A stretch of DNA of 64,000 nt, from NCBI GenBank assembly GCA_944381185.1, contig CALWKE010000001.1:310001-374000 (forward strand), written 5' to 3'. The stretch is from an uncultured Clostridia bacterium (lineage in GTDB: Bacteria > Bacillota > Clostridia > Christensenellales > UBA1242). Below are positions 16,176-25,312 of this stretch, one piece after another. Under the pieces are notes generated by a model. It saw nothing but the letters and a program-made list of their open reading frames with translations. It had not been told where the DNA came from and made no database searches. The position numbers were made by a program, and so were the translations under genes. Positions within the stretch are counted from its first letter, which is position 1. The number at the start of each line of letters is the position of its first letter.

Positions 16176-17075
16176 ATGGACCTACGAAATTATGGCAGAG
16201 CCAAAGCAGAAGAACCTGTTTCTTTAAAAATTTTAGATAGTGAAAGTAATCTTGAAACTGCAATTAAAATGAACGATAAAAACAAAATAAATCAACAAAC
16301 CCAAAAACCTGCAAAAAAGAACATTCACAAAGACCATAGGTCACGGCTAAAAAGTCAATTTTTAAATAGTGGTTTTAATTCTCTTTCAGATATTCAAAAG
16401 GTTGAACTTCTTTTGTTTTATTCAATTCCGCAAAAAGATACCAACCCAATCGCCCACGCACTTTTAGATGAATTTGGTTCAATTAAAGATATTTTATCTG
16501 CCGAAGTTAATGAACTTGTTAAAGTTAAAGGTATAAAAGAAAATTCTGCAATTTTAATAAAACTTATCTCTAATCTTATAACCTTAACAAACTTTCCAAA
16601 TCCTGAAGACTACATTTCTTCAACCGCAAAAGCAAAAGAATTTTGTTCTAAACTTTATGTTGGTGTTGAAGTTGAACAATTTTATATTATTTGCCTAACA
16701 AAATCAAACCGAATTAAAAAAGTTAAACTTATCAGTTCGGGAACTATGGACGAAGTTAATGTTCAAATCAGAAACATAACCTCTTTTGCTCTCGACACAA
16801 AGTGTAGCAGAATCATAATTAGTCACAATCACCCAAACGGCAAGGGTGTTATGAGCGACGAAGATTGCAGTTTTACTTATTCACTTTTATGCAGTTGTCT
16901 GCTTAACTCCATTGATGTTCTTGACCATGTTATTGTTGGAACTGACCGTGCAATTTCACTTTGTGAACAGCAAATTATGAAGCGAATTAAAGCAAAGGCT
17001 GTTTCAACCATTCAACTTCCAAAAAATAAACTTTCAATGATTTCGGCTGATTCAGCAGAATATGTTGTTTGTTAA
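16176..17075 (+). CDS. radC: RadC/MPN (JAB1-type) domain protein
   Basis: The 299-residue protein has an N-terminal helix-hairpin-helix-like region (KDHRSRLKSQFLNSGF, VKVKGIKENSAILIKL) and a C-terminal MPN domain. The metal-binding signature is H217-N-H219-P followed by SDED, giving Asp230, so the JAMM zinc site is intact. The first ~45 residues are a poorly conserved, charged extension. RadC proteins were linked to DNA repair, but their molecular function remains unsettled. The ATG follows an AGAGGTG site, and a TATAAT -10 element lies at 16140-16145. Confidence 0.85.
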   Translation: MDLRNYGRAKAEEPVSLKILDSESNLETAIKMNDKNKINQQTQKPAKKNIHKDHRSRLKSQFLNSGFNSLSDIQKVELLLFYSIPQKDTNPIAHALLDEFGSIKDILSAEVNELVKVKGIKENSAILIKLISNLITLTNFPNPEDYISSTAKAKEFCSKLYVGVEVEQFYIICLTKSNRIKKVKLISSGTMDEVNVQIRNITSFALDTKCSRIIISHNHPNGKGVMSDEDCSFTYSLLCSCLLNSIDVLDHVIVGTDRAISLCEQQIMKRIKAKAVSTIQLPKNKLSMISADSAEYVVC

Positions 17076-17076
17076 A

Positions 17077-17103
17077 ATGCAACGCACAAGTTGCATTTTT
17101 TTT
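17077..17103 (+). terminator. Terminator of radC
   Basis: ATGCAAC, a 6-nt loop and GTTGCAT are followed by an eight-T run directly after the radC stop. Confidence 0.85.
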
Positions 17104-17141
17104 ATTGCCAAATAATATAACTTAACTAAAGGAGTTTTATT

Positions 17142-19748
17142 TTGGCTTACTATAACAAAGATATTGATATTCTTTTTAAAGAACTTGACTCAAACAAGTT
17201 TGGAATTAACAAAAACACTGTTAGCTCTCGTCAAGAAAAATTTGGTAAAAATGAACTTGAAAAACAAAAACGCACAAGTTTTTTTAAAAGACTTCTGCTT
17301 CAGTTTAAAAACATCATGATTATTATACTTCTAATCTCTGCAATAATAAGCGAAGTCAGTGCAATAATTAACCATGACCTTGAGGGCCTTTTTGAAGGTA
17401 TTTTGATTTTTGTTATTGTGATTATCAACGCTATTGTTGGGGTTGTTCAAGAACAAAAAGCCGAAAATGCACTACTTGCCCTCGCTCAAAAAACTGAACC
17501 TTTTGCACGGGTTTTACGAAATGGAATTGAAGAAAAAATCAAAGTCCATGACCTTGTTGTTGGCGATGTTGTTCTTTTGAAAACTGGCGACTATGTGCCT
17601 GCCGATATCAGACTTTTTGAATGTAACAACTTTGCCTGCAATGAGAGTTCGTTAACAGGTGAAAGCCATTCAGTTAACAAAAACCCTCAAACTATAAATA
17701 AAAAAGATGTTCCACTTGCCGATCAAACCAACTGCTGTTATTCGGGAACAACCGTCACTTCGGGCAGTGCAAAGGGTGTTGTTTTTGCCGTTGGAAAAAA
17801 TACCGAAATTGGCAAAATTGCAAAAATTTTAAATACTCAAATAAAAGAAAAAACTCCACTTGAAAAAAATATTGATAAAATTGGAAAAGTTATCACATTT
17901 GGAGTTTTAGGAATTGTTTTTATTGTTTTTTTGGTTCAAATTATCTTAAATAAAAACATATCTGTGTTAGATGCACTTTTAACTGCTGTTGCACTTGCAG
18001 TTGCTGCCATTCCTGAAAGTTTGCCCGCCGTTATAACAATAATAATGGCACTGGGTGTTCAAAAACTCGCCCACAAAAATGCTGTCATAAAAAAACTATC
18101 TGCTGTTGAAACACTGGGTTGTTGCAATGTTATTTGTTCAGATAAAACCGGAACAATAACCCAAAACCAAATGGCAATCAAACACATTTACTTTAATGCA
18201 GAACTTATTGATGAGTCAAATTTTGTTGCAACTGAAAGTTCTCCCCTTATTAAAACTTGTGCACTCTGCAACAATGCTGATATTGATAAATCAAACAAAA
18301 TCATTGCCGATGCCACCGAAACAGCAATAGTTAAATTTTTGCAGAAACATAAAATTGACACCACCTTAATGAAGACAAAATACAAAAGAATTAATGAAAG
18401 TGAATTTAATTCAAAAAAGAAAATAATGTCGGTTATTTGCAATGAAGATGATGAAAAACACCTTTACACAAAAGGTGCTCTTGACTACATTCTTCCAAAG
18501 TGTTCGCATATTTTTATTGATAACAAGCCATTGCCACTAACCGAAAAATTAAAACAAAAAATCTTATCTTCAAACGACAAAATTTGCGAGCAAGGCGAAA
18601 GAGTTATTGCACTTGCAACAAAAACCAACCCAAAATCACTTGATGAAAACAACCTTGTTTTTGTTGGATTTGTTGGCATTATTGACCCGCCAAGACCCGA
18701 GGTTTTTGAAGCCATTAAAACCTGCAAAAAAGCAGGGCTTGTTACCATTATGATAACGGGCGACCACCCCGCCACTGCCTTTTCAATAGCAAAAACCATT
18801 GGACTTGCAAAATCACAAAAAGAAGTTATCACAGGTGAAACACTTTCAAAATTAAATGAAGAAGAACTTTCTAAAATCATTCTAAATTACCGAGTTTTTG
18901 CAAGGGTTACACCTGAACATAAACTTAAAATTGTTAAAGCACTCAAAAAACAAGGTAACATTGTTGCAATGACTGGTGATGGTGTTAATGATGCACCCAG
19001 CATTAAGTCTGCAAACATAGGCGTTTGTATGGGGCAAACGGGCACCGATGTAACAAAAGAAGTTTCTGACATCATTATTTCTGACGACAATTTTTCAAGC
19101 ATTGTTGTGGCTATTAAAGAAGGCAGAACAATCTATCAAAACATATCAAAAACAATTTTATTTTTGCTTTCAACCAACATTGTTGAAGTAATGGGAATTT
19201 TTGTAACCTCACTTGTTATGCCCCAAGCTGTGTTTCTGCTTCCCGTGCAAATTCTATTTATAAACCTTGTTACCGACAGCCTGCCCGCCTTCGCACTTGG
19301 CATTGAACCATCTAACAAAAATATTATGGAAAAACCACCACGAGATCCCAAAAAATCACTGCTTTCAGGCAAAACGGGCTCTTCAATAATATATCAAGGT
19401 TTTATTCAATCACTGGTTGTTCTTATCATGTTTGTTTGTGCAAGACATTTTTCGGGCGAAGAAGTTGCAAGCACCATGGTGTTTTTAACCATTTGCTTAA
19501 TGCAAATTATTCATGCAATAAATTGCAAAACAGAGGGCAGTATATTCAAAATAAACATCTTAAAAAACAAATTTTTCAATTTTAGTTTCATTTTATTATT
19601 TGCTATGATTTTAGCGGTTTACTTTATTCCATTTTTTGCAAATATCTTTGGACTGGTTTCAATTTCAGCAGTCGAGTGGCTCATTGTTGCTGGTGTTAGC
19701 ATTTCAATTATTCCTCTTGTTGAAATAGGCAAAATCATAATTAAATAA
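17142..19748 (+). CDS. P2A-type cation-transporting ATPase (probable Ca2+ pump)
   Basis: This 868-residue P-type ATPase has an actuator-domain TGES motif, a phosphorylation site DKTGT (Asp334) and a hinge TGDGVNDAPS. Transmembrane segment 4 has AAIPESLPAV, close to the PEGLP of SERCA. Segment 5 has STNIVEVMGIF (Asn and Glu ligands present) and segment 6 INLVTDSLPAFALG (Asn and Asp present). The position of SERCA Glu908 appears to be Gln, as may be expected for a single-site bacterial pump. Calcium export is the best guess; Mn2+ is possible. It starts at a TTG codon 8 nt behind AAAGGAG; no ATG fits. It is monocistronic, closed by a hairpin. Confidence 0.88.
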   Translation: MAYYNKDIDILFKELDSNKFGINKNTVSSRQEKFGKNELEKQKRTSFFKRLLLQFKNIMIIILLISAIISEVSAIINHDLEGLFEGILIFVIVIINAIVGVVQEQKAENALLALAQKTEPFARVLRNGIEEKIKVHDLVVGDVVLLKTGDYVPADIRLFECNNFACNESSLTGESHSVNKNPQTINKKDVPLADQTNCCYSGTTVTSGSAKGVVFAVGKNTEIGKIAKILNTQIKEKTPLEKNIDKIGKVITFGVLGIVFIVFLVQIILNKNISVLDALLTAVALAVAAIPESLPAVITIIMALGVQKLAHKNAVIKKLSAVETLGCCNVICSDKTGTITQNQMAIKHIYFNAELIDESNFVATESSPLIKTCALCNNADIDKSNKIIADATETAIVKFLQKHKIDTTLMKTKYKRINESEFNSKKKIMSVICNEDDEKHLYTKGALDYILPKCSHIFIDNKPLPLTEKLKQKILSSNDKICEQGERVIALATKTNPKSLDENNLVFVGFVGIIDPPRPEVFEAIKTCKKAGLVTIMITGDHPATAFSIAKTIGLAKSQKEVITGETLSKLNEEELSKIILNYRVFARVTPEHKLKIVKALKKQGNIVAMTGDGVNDAPSIKSANIGVCMGQTGTDVTKEVSDIIISDDNFSSIVVAIKEGRTIYQNISKTILFLLSTNIVEVMGIFVTSLVMPQAVFLLPVQILFINLVTDSLPAFALGIEPSNKNIMEKPPRDPKKSLLSGKTGSSIIYQGFIQSLVVLIMFVCARHFSGEEVASTMVFLTICLMQIIHAINCKTEGSIFKINILKNKFFNFSFILLFAMILAVYFIPFFANIFGLVSISAVEWLIVAGVSISIIPLVEIGKIIIK

Positions 19749-19766
19749 TGCCTTTGTTATTATAAA

Positions 19767-19806
19767 TAAAAAAAGATAATGAAATTCTTCTCATTATCTT
19801 TTTTAT
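19767..19806. terminator. Bidirectional terminator
   Basis: AAAAGATAATGA and TCATTATCTTTT arms, with flanking A- and T-runs, separate the P-ATPase gene from the convergent small membrane protein gene. Confidence 0.8.
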
Positions 19807-19828
19807 CTTTTTTAACTAATTTTTTCTT

Positions 19829-20377
19829 TTATGCTTTTTTGTTCTTTGTTCTTAATATTTTTCCAACTATAGACAAAACTAAAAATACTATACTAAAAAC
19901 TAATGCAACATAAACACCTGATGCCATACTGTAATTTTCTGTCATATTCACAAACACTGCAAATAAAATACCAACCAATGTTAGTAGCACACCCATTGTG
20001 ATTGAACCACCACCAGTTCCACGCTTACATACACCAACAATACTAACAATCAATGCTATCAATGACAAAACAATTAATACTGCATGTGCCATTACAACAA
20101 AAAGCAATGTTTGATCATCTGATTTTGCTGCACTATATGCTGCAAGTTTTGTTAATGTTTCTTCAGCATCTTGCCCAATATAATCTTCAAAACTGTCATA
20201 GGTTGTTGCCATAATTATATCAAAATTACTAAAAGATACACTTGATTCTTTTTCAACCAATTCACTTGCTGGTAAAGAAATTTTATAAACTGGCATAAAG
20301 AATGTTGTTATTAATAAGATTGATAAGAGCAAACAAAGACCACTTGCAAGTCTTGAAAACAAATTTTTCTCTTTCAT
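19829..20377 (-). CDS. Four-helix membrane protein of unknown function
   Basis: The 182-residue protein has a first membrane segment right after MKEKNLFSRL. An extracytoplasmic loop of ~70 residues follows (SFSNFDIIMATTYDSFEDYIGQ), then three further hydrophobic helices (residues ~90-170), and a basic tail, RTKNKKA. I do not recognise a family. The start at 20377 is chosen because GGGGAGG lies 9 nt upstream; the frame extends 20 codons further up without a site. It is a single gene flanked by terminators on both sides. The overall look is that of the short membrane proteins often found in Firmicutes gut genomes. Confidence 0.6.
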   Translation of the reverse strand: MKEKNLFSRLASGLCLLLSILLITTFFMPVYKISLPASELVEKESSVSFSNFDIIMATTYDSFEDYIGQDAEETLTKLAAYSAAKSDDQTLLFVVMAHAVLIVLSLIALIVSIVGVCKRGTGGGSITMGVLLTLVGILFAVFVNMTENYSMASGVYVALVFSIVFLVLSIVGKILRTKNKKA

Positions 20378-20516
20378 GTTGAAACCTCCCCTTTTATTTA
20401 ATTTTATGATATCAATTTTTTTCTTTTTTTCAAACAAAATATGGTTATAAAATTATATTTATTATTATTTTTTAAAAAATTAATTAAAAGTTTGCAAAAA
20501 TTATATGTAAAAAAGC

Positions 20517-20545
20517 AAAAAAACAAGTGAAATCACTTGTTTTTC
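20517..20545 (-). terminator. Terminator of the 35-aa / 295-aa gene pair
   Basis: AACAAGTGA and TCACTTGTT arms around a 2-nt spacer, followed on the minus strand by a T7 run, directly adjoin the stop at 20545. Confidence 0.75.
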
Positions 20546-21432
20546 TATTTAGCATTTATTAAAAATCCATTTTCTTTGTTTACGCCCATATCTTTCATAA
20601 ACTTAAAATTACCAAGGGCATCAATGCCTTTAAGAGCAACATCTCCAACTGCCATTGTGAATTTTTCAAGATTCATGTCATCTTCTTCTGGAAAAATGAA
20701 GTCTATTAAAAGATTGATCAAAAGTTCGCTTTGCTCGGCAGACCTGCCATTTATGGCAATAGAACCATTTGTTCGGTCAGAGTCGGTTGCAGTTAAATCA
20801 AAGTCATAAGAAACTGAAAAATATAAAGTGTCTGGAATAATCATATTCAGCAAAAATAGTGGAGTTTGCATTTGTTCTGCAATTTGTTCACGAACATCAG
20901 TTGTATCAATTTTTATAATCAAACTCATGTTTGCTGAAGTGTATCCTTCACCATCAAAAGACTCATCTTCAGGGGTAATTTCAACTTGCAAAAGAGTTAT
21001 ATTTAAAACATTCAAGTAATTAAGGTTTGGAAGAGCATCAACAAGCATTCCATCATTCACCATTTTGTTGCAGACTGCGGCAAACTCTTTGTCTGTTAAA
21101 CTAACTGGTTTGTCGCCTTTAAAATTGTCATAGTCATCAGGATTAACCGTTCCATCGTCAGCAATTTTGTATCCACTTGCTTGAAGTTTTGTTATTGCAT
21201 TTTTTAAATCGACAGCCGTATAGCCATTAGTTACAAGTTTTGATTCATTTGGACTTTTATAAAGTGACGACACCACACCCACAAGGTCGGGCACACTATT
21301 AATGCCATACTGCCCGAAATATTTAGGAATAACAAGCCTGTCAAGGAAAAAATAGCCACCTGCAAAAATGGCAATTATAACACAAAGTGTTATTATTATC
21401 TTTCCCCAAAAACCTGACTTATCTTTTTTCAT
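20545..21432 (-). CDS. Membrane-anchored extracytoplasmic protein of unknown function
   Basis: The 295-residue protein has a short basic N-terminus and one membrane helix (IIITLCVIIAIFAGGYFFL, residues ~12-30). The rest is hydrophilic and probably outside: SVPDLVGVVSSLY, repeated Asp/Thr-rich stretches and DFIFPEEDDMN near the C-terminus. No lipobox or catalytic motif is seen. Its ATG follows directly on the TAA of a 35-residue membrane peptide, so the two form a unit. The layout recalls signal-anchored lipid- or wall-associated proteins, but I cannot assign a function. Confidence 0.55.
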   Translation of the reverse strand: MKKDKSGFWGKIIITLCVIIAIFAGGYFFLDRLVIPKYFGQYGINSVPDLVGVVSSLYKSPNESKLVTNGYTAVDLKNAITKLQASGYKIADDGTVNPDDYDNFKGDKPVSLTDKEFAAVCNKMVNDGMLVDALPNLNYLNVLNITLLQVEITPEDESFDGEGYTSANMSLIIKIDTTDVREQIAEQMQTPLFLLNMIIPDTLYFSVSYDFDLTATDSDRTNGSIAINGRSAEQSELLINLLIDFIFPEEDDMNLEKFTMAVGDVALKGIDALGNFKFMKDMGVNKENGFLINAK

Positions 21433-21540
21433 TTAAACAATATTACCCGTTATTGATGCTTTAAAAACAAAGAAAAGAACAACTGCCGCAAGCAGAACAA
21501 AACCAACAAACTTTAAAATGCTAAATCTCTTTTTAAACAT
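21433..21540 (-). CDS. 35-residue single-helix membrane peptide
   Basis: The peptide starts MFKKRFSILKF and consists of a basic N-terminus and one hydrophobic helix (VGFVLLAAVVLFFVF). Its ATG has an AGGGAAGAG site at proper spacing, and its TAA abuts the ATG of the 295-residue membrane protein. The upstream frame continues into tilS without a better start. It is probably a real small membrane protein cotranscribed with its neighbour; its role is unknown. Confidence 0.5.
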   Translation of the reverse strand: MFKKRFSILKFVGFVLLAAVVLFFVFKASITGNIV

Positions 21541-21580
21541 TGCTCTTCCCTTTTTTCTTATATTTTTATTATAATTTTTT

Positions 21581-22921
21581 TTAACTAAAATTGTCAACAG
21601 ATTGTTTTTCAAATTCAAATTTAACAATGGTTTTTGTGTTTTGATTAACCTTTATTTCATCACTGATATCAAAACCAAACACAACCAAAACCTTATTATT
21701 CAAGGTTAAAATAGGAATTTTTGCCCGCTCATCATTTTCAATCTTTTTATCAATAAAATATCTTGAAAGAGGCTTTGTTCCACCACCAAACTTTTTAAAA
21801 GTGTCATTTGCTTCTTTTGTTCGCCAAATTGAACCTTTAAGTTTGTCATAATCAGCAAAAAAACTTCCCCTTTCAAAAACAGGACTATCCTTAACAATTT
21901 CTATTTTTACCCTTCCAAAATTTTCAAAGTAGGTTTCACCAAATGCAAATGGAATTTTAAAACCATTATCAGTTTTATCGTTTTCTTTTATAAAAATAAT
22001 CTTGTCGTATGACCTTTTAACTGTAACTTTATGTGGCAAGTTTAAAATACTGCCCGTTTGAAGATTGTTTAGTTTTGAAACAAGTTCATAGTGCTTTGAT
22101 TCAATATCATAAAAAATTCCAAGTTTGTTAAAACATCTTTTTATGTATTCTTGAACTAAAACTGAATTTTGATTTAACACATCTAAATCTAGTTCAACTC
22201 TTTTTTTGCCACCTTTAATTTTATTTTCATCAACCATGCTTTTAACAAACTCTTGCATTTCTTTGCATCGTTTGCCAAAATCAAACAAATTTTGTTTGGC
22301 AGAAGGATATTTTTTTTCAATTTCTGGAAGCACAACATTTCTGATAAAATTTCGTGAATATAAATTGTCTTGATTTGTTGAATCTTCAACATAGGTAATA
22401 TCATTTTCTTTTGCGATTTTCAAAATATCACTTTTGCTTAAATTTAAAAATGGGTGCTTAACAAGTTCACTATCAGAAATGCCAACTGCACCTGAAACGC
22501 CCGACCCACGAAAAATATGCATCAAAATGGTTTCCGCTTGGTCATCTTTATGATGTGCCAAAAACAATTCATTTATTTTGCTGTTTTTCATTTCATTAAA
22601 AATTGCTTGATACCTTAAGTTTCGCGCCGATTCTTCAATAGTTTGTTTGTTCTCATCTTTATAAGATTTAACATCAACATTTAAAATCGCATAATCTATT
22701 TTATTTTTTTCGCAAAAATTTTTAACAAATTCACTGTCACGGTCACTTTCTTCCCCACGCAAATGATGGTTGACATTGATAGCCTTTAAATAAAAATCAA
22801 GCTTTTTTTGTTTTTCTTTAAGAGCACACAAAAGAACCATTGAGTCTGCTCCACCGCTAACCCCAACAGCCACCCTGTCGCCACTATTAATCAAACAATT
22901 ATCAATTAAATTTTCTAACAT
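21581..22921 (-). CDS. tilS: tRNA(Ile)-lysidine synthase
   Basis: TilS modifies C34 of the CAU-anticodon tRNA-Ile to lysidine, allowing it to read AUA codons, which are frequent in this AT-rich sequence. The 446-residue protein has the PP-loop SGGADS (residues 22-27) near the N-terminus. INVNHHLRGEESDRD, LAHHKDDQAET, GSGVSGAVGI and YVEDSTN follow, all typical TilS signatures. The C-terminal domain is present. It lies directly downstream of spoIIE, a common Firmicutes arrangement, but has its own promoter inside the spoIIE 3' end and no Shine-Dalgarno. Confidence 0.92.
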   Translation of the reverse strand: MLENLIDNCLINSGDRVAVGVSGGADSMVLLCALKEKQKKLDFYLKAINVNHHLRGEESDRDSEFVKNFCEKNKIDYAILNVDVKSYKDENKQTIEESARNLRYQAIFNEMKNSKINELFLAHHKDDQAETILMHIFRGSGVSGAVGISDSELVKHPFLNLSKSDILKIAKENDITYVEDSTNQDNLYSRNFIRNVVLPEIEKKYPSAKQNLFDFGKRCKEMQEFVKSMVDENKIKGGKKRVELDLDVLNQNSVLVQEYIKRCFNKLGIFYDIESKHYELVSKLNNLQTGSILNLPHKVTVKRSYDKIIFIKENDKTDNGFKIPFAFGETYFENFGRVKIEIVKDSPVFERGSFFADYDKLKGSIWRTKEANDTFKKFGGGTKPLSRYFIDKKIENDERAKIPILTLNNKVLVVFGFDISDEIKVNQNTKTIVKFEFEKQSVDNFS

Positions 22922-22927
22922 ACAACT

Positions 22928-22956
22928 ATATTAATCTATTTTTAATAATTTTTCAA
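22928..22956 (-). promoter_or_regulatory. Promoter placing transcription start at the tilS ATG (leaderless)
   Basis: On the minus strand TTGAAA (22951-22956), a 17-nt spacer and TAATAT (22928-22933) are followed by exactly 6 nt and the ATG at 22921. The -35 box lies within the last codons of spoIIE. No Shine-Dalgarno is present. Confidence 0.55.
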
Positions 22957-25206
22957 CAGATTAATTGCAACAATAGTCATATCATCAGGGTGTTTGCCCA
23001 TATTTTCAGCATCAAAAATAACATCGTCTAAAAATTTTTGAGTGTCATAAATTTTGGCATCGTTGATAAAACACTTATAGTTTTCAACTGTCGGAAAGGA
23101 ATCAACAACCCCATCACTTGCCAAAAATATAATATCACCTGCTTGAATGTTTTTCTTTATTATTGTTGGCTTTATGTTTTGAACAATTCCAATTGGCAAA
23201 CTTTCACAAACAGCAAGTTCACTTGTTGCTTTATGCTTTATAACCGACACTGAAGACCCCAGTTTTATAAAAGTGCACATCTCACTTTCAAGGTCAACAA
23301 CACAGGCATCAAGCGTTGTAAAATTATCAAGCCCCGCAGGAATCAAAAGTTTATTGACCGATTGAATAATAAGTTCATCGTCAAGCCCAACTTCAAACAT
23401 TGATTTTATGAGTGAAAGCACCATATTTGAAATTTTGTTTGCCTTTTCACCATGCCCCATGCCGTCTGCAATTGCAACAAAATATCTGCTATCAGAAAGT
23501 TTTGTCATCAAAACATTATCGCCACTTCTCTTTTCCTTCGCCTTATTCGACACAAAAAAATTGATTTTTAATTTTGTTATAGGTTCAAACACTGCAAGGC
23601 TTAACCCTGAATAGGCAGTGTGTTCGATTGACTTTAAATTAAATTTAATTTTTGTGATTTTTGTTATGCTGTTAATTAGTTCTTTTTTCAAAAGTTCTTC
23701 GTTTGGAGCAATAACACTAACCGAAACAATTCCACTGCTATTTTCTAAAATTAAAACTTCCTTTGCATCAATATATAGTCCAATTAGTTTGTCTTTTAAA
23801 ATTTTAGAAAGTTTTTTGTCGGGCTTTATGTTTCTGTCAATAATCTTTGAAAAATTTAAAAATATCTCACCAAAATTTTGAAGTTCACTTGAAATAATAA
23901 GTTTGCTTTCATCTTGAGTTTTCATAGCACTTTCATAGCTTAAAAATAATTTAGCCGTTTGATTTATTTCGCTTATAACAATATTGTTTTTAGAACAATA
24001 TGCCTGCATTCCATTTGTTAAATCGTTTTCGTTAACACTTCCATTTGTTATGGCTTTAAACATAAGCCCATCAAACATTGCCTTTTTGTTTATGTTGCCA
24101 AAATAGCAATACTTATAATTTTCACAATCACTGCAACACTTCAAAATCACATCGCCTGAAAGTTCAACGCTGGCACTTTCACGATTTATTTTTCCAACCA
24201 TCAAAAGTTTAAAATTCTTTTGCATTGAAAAAAGCGTGTTAGACATTAAAATAAGTTTATTTTTTATTTCAGAAATCTTTTGACTATCAATTTGTCTGTA
24301 AATCATTTCAAACGCATCAAATTCAAATAGCATTTGCAAGCTTTGAATAAATTTTTCAGGAATAACAACACTTAATATAATTGATAGTGCAAGGGAAACA
24401 ATTATGTATGCGTCAAACAATCTGAAAAACAAAACGAGCACTGTGTTAATAAGTAGTGCAATAAGTCCAAACACCCACCTATTAAATTCCTTGAAACCTG
24501 CAAGTAAGATTGAAGTTATAACAGCATACAAAAGATAAAAATAATCAGATGAAACAATAACAAGCCCCAGCGCCATTATGCTAGAAAAAATAAAATATTT
24601 GTCTGGCGGAAACACTCTTGACATAACTAGCAAAAATAATGAAAGAATAAAAAGTTCTAGAAACCTTACACTATATGTGTAACTAAAAATTCCAAGACTC
24701 AAAAGCAAACAAAAAATGGCAAATATAATGTAGTCAATTCGGCTTAACTTTGAAAAGATTATTTTGTTTTTATATTCTTTGAAAAATTTGCAGAAAAACA
24801 AGATAAATATTATTAAAAATGCAAGCGAAATAATGTATTCAAAAACATTATAAAGTGAAGATGAATTAAAATAAAGTTCAAGTGCCGACGACAAAATTGC
24901 CATAATAAAAAGTAAAACCATTGGCTTTATTGACTTAAAAAACTCTTTTGCAAAATAATAGAGTGAAATTATCACAATTTGATAAATTGCTACTAATAGT
25001 CCTTGAAGTGTAAACAAAAATGGTATTTTTGAAATTAAATATTCAGTGCTTACAACAATTATATTTGCACCATAGTAAAGCCTTACAAAGGCAAACGACA
25101 ACCCAAACGGACTTAAAAATCCAAATAAGTTGATTTTTGAAAAAATAACTTGCAAGAAAAATATCAGCAAGTTGTTAATAATTATCTTTGCCTTTTTTTT
25201 ATCCAC
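22942..25206 (-). CDS. spoIIE: Stage II sporulation protein E, PP2C-type phosphatase
   Basis: SpoIIE dephosphorylates the anti-anti-sigma factor SpoIIAA to release sigma-F in the forespore. The 754-residue protein is close to the usual ~800. It has about ten N-terminal membrane helices (to ~residue 300), a central regulatory region with a CCSDCENYKYC cysteine cluster, and a C-terminal PP2C domain with ADGMGHG (Asp581), LDACVVDL and FLASDGVVDSFP, so the manganese-binding Asp residues are present. The start is GTG, 6 nt after a TAAAAT -10-like box and without a Shine-Dalgarno. It supports membership of an endospore-forming lineage, though it does not prove the strain sporulates. Confidence 0.92.
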   Translation of the reverse strand: MDKKKAKIIINNLLIFFLQVIFSKINLFGFLSPFGLSFAFVRLYYGANIIVVSTEYLISKIPFLFTLQGLLVAIYQIVIISLYYFAKEFFKSIKPMVLLFIMAILSSALELYFNSSSLYNVFEYIISLAFLIIFILFFCKFFKEYKNKIIFSKLSRIDYIIFAIFCLLLSLGIFSYTYSVRFLELFILSLFLLVMSRVFPPDKYFIFSSIMALGLVIVSSDYFYLLYAVITSILLAGFKEFNRWVFGLIALLINTVLVLFFRLFDAYIIVSLALSIILSVVIPEKFIQSLQMLFEFDAFEMIYRQIDSQKISEIKNKLILMSNTLFSMQKNFKLLMVGKINRESASVELSGDVILKCCSDCENYKYCYFGNINKKAMFDGLMFKAITNGSVNENDLTNGMQAYCSKNNIVISEINQTAKLFLSYESAMKTQDESKLIISSELQNFGEIFLNFSKIIDRNIKPDKKLSKILKDKLIGLYIDAKEVLILENSSGIVSVSVIAPNEELLKKELINSITKITKIKFNLKSIEHTAYSGLSLAVFEPITKLKINFFVSNKAKEKRSGDNVLMTKLSDSRYFVAIADGMGHGEKANKISNMVLSLIKSMFEVGLDDELIIQSVNKLLIPAGLDNFTTLDACVVDLESEMCTFIKLGSSVSVIKHKATSELAVCESLPIGIVQNIKPTIIKKNIQAGDIIFLASDGVVDSFPTVENYKCFINDAKIYDTQKFLDDVIFDAENMGKHPDDMTIVAINLLKNY

Positions 25207-25212
25207 AAAAAC

Positions 25213-25218
25213 ATTTTA
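25213..25218 (-). promoter_or_regulatory. -10-like element 6 nt before the spoIIE GTG
   Basis: TAAAAT ends 6 nt before the GTG at 25206. No convincing -35 at 16-18 nt and no TGTCGAA Spo0A box is visible, so activator dependence is possible. No Shine-Dalgarno precedes the GTG. Confidence 0.3.
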
Positions 25219-25312
25219 ATAAAAACTAATAAGGTTTATATAAAATTAATTTGCTGAAATTAAAAATAAAATGTCTTTAAAAGCATGATTTTGTTTAAGA
25301 TATAACTTTATA

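Noticed and set aside
18485..18880. 131-codon open frame antisense to the Ca-type ATPase
   Set aside because: It mirrors the ATPase nucleotide-binding domain; no start signal or conserved motif.
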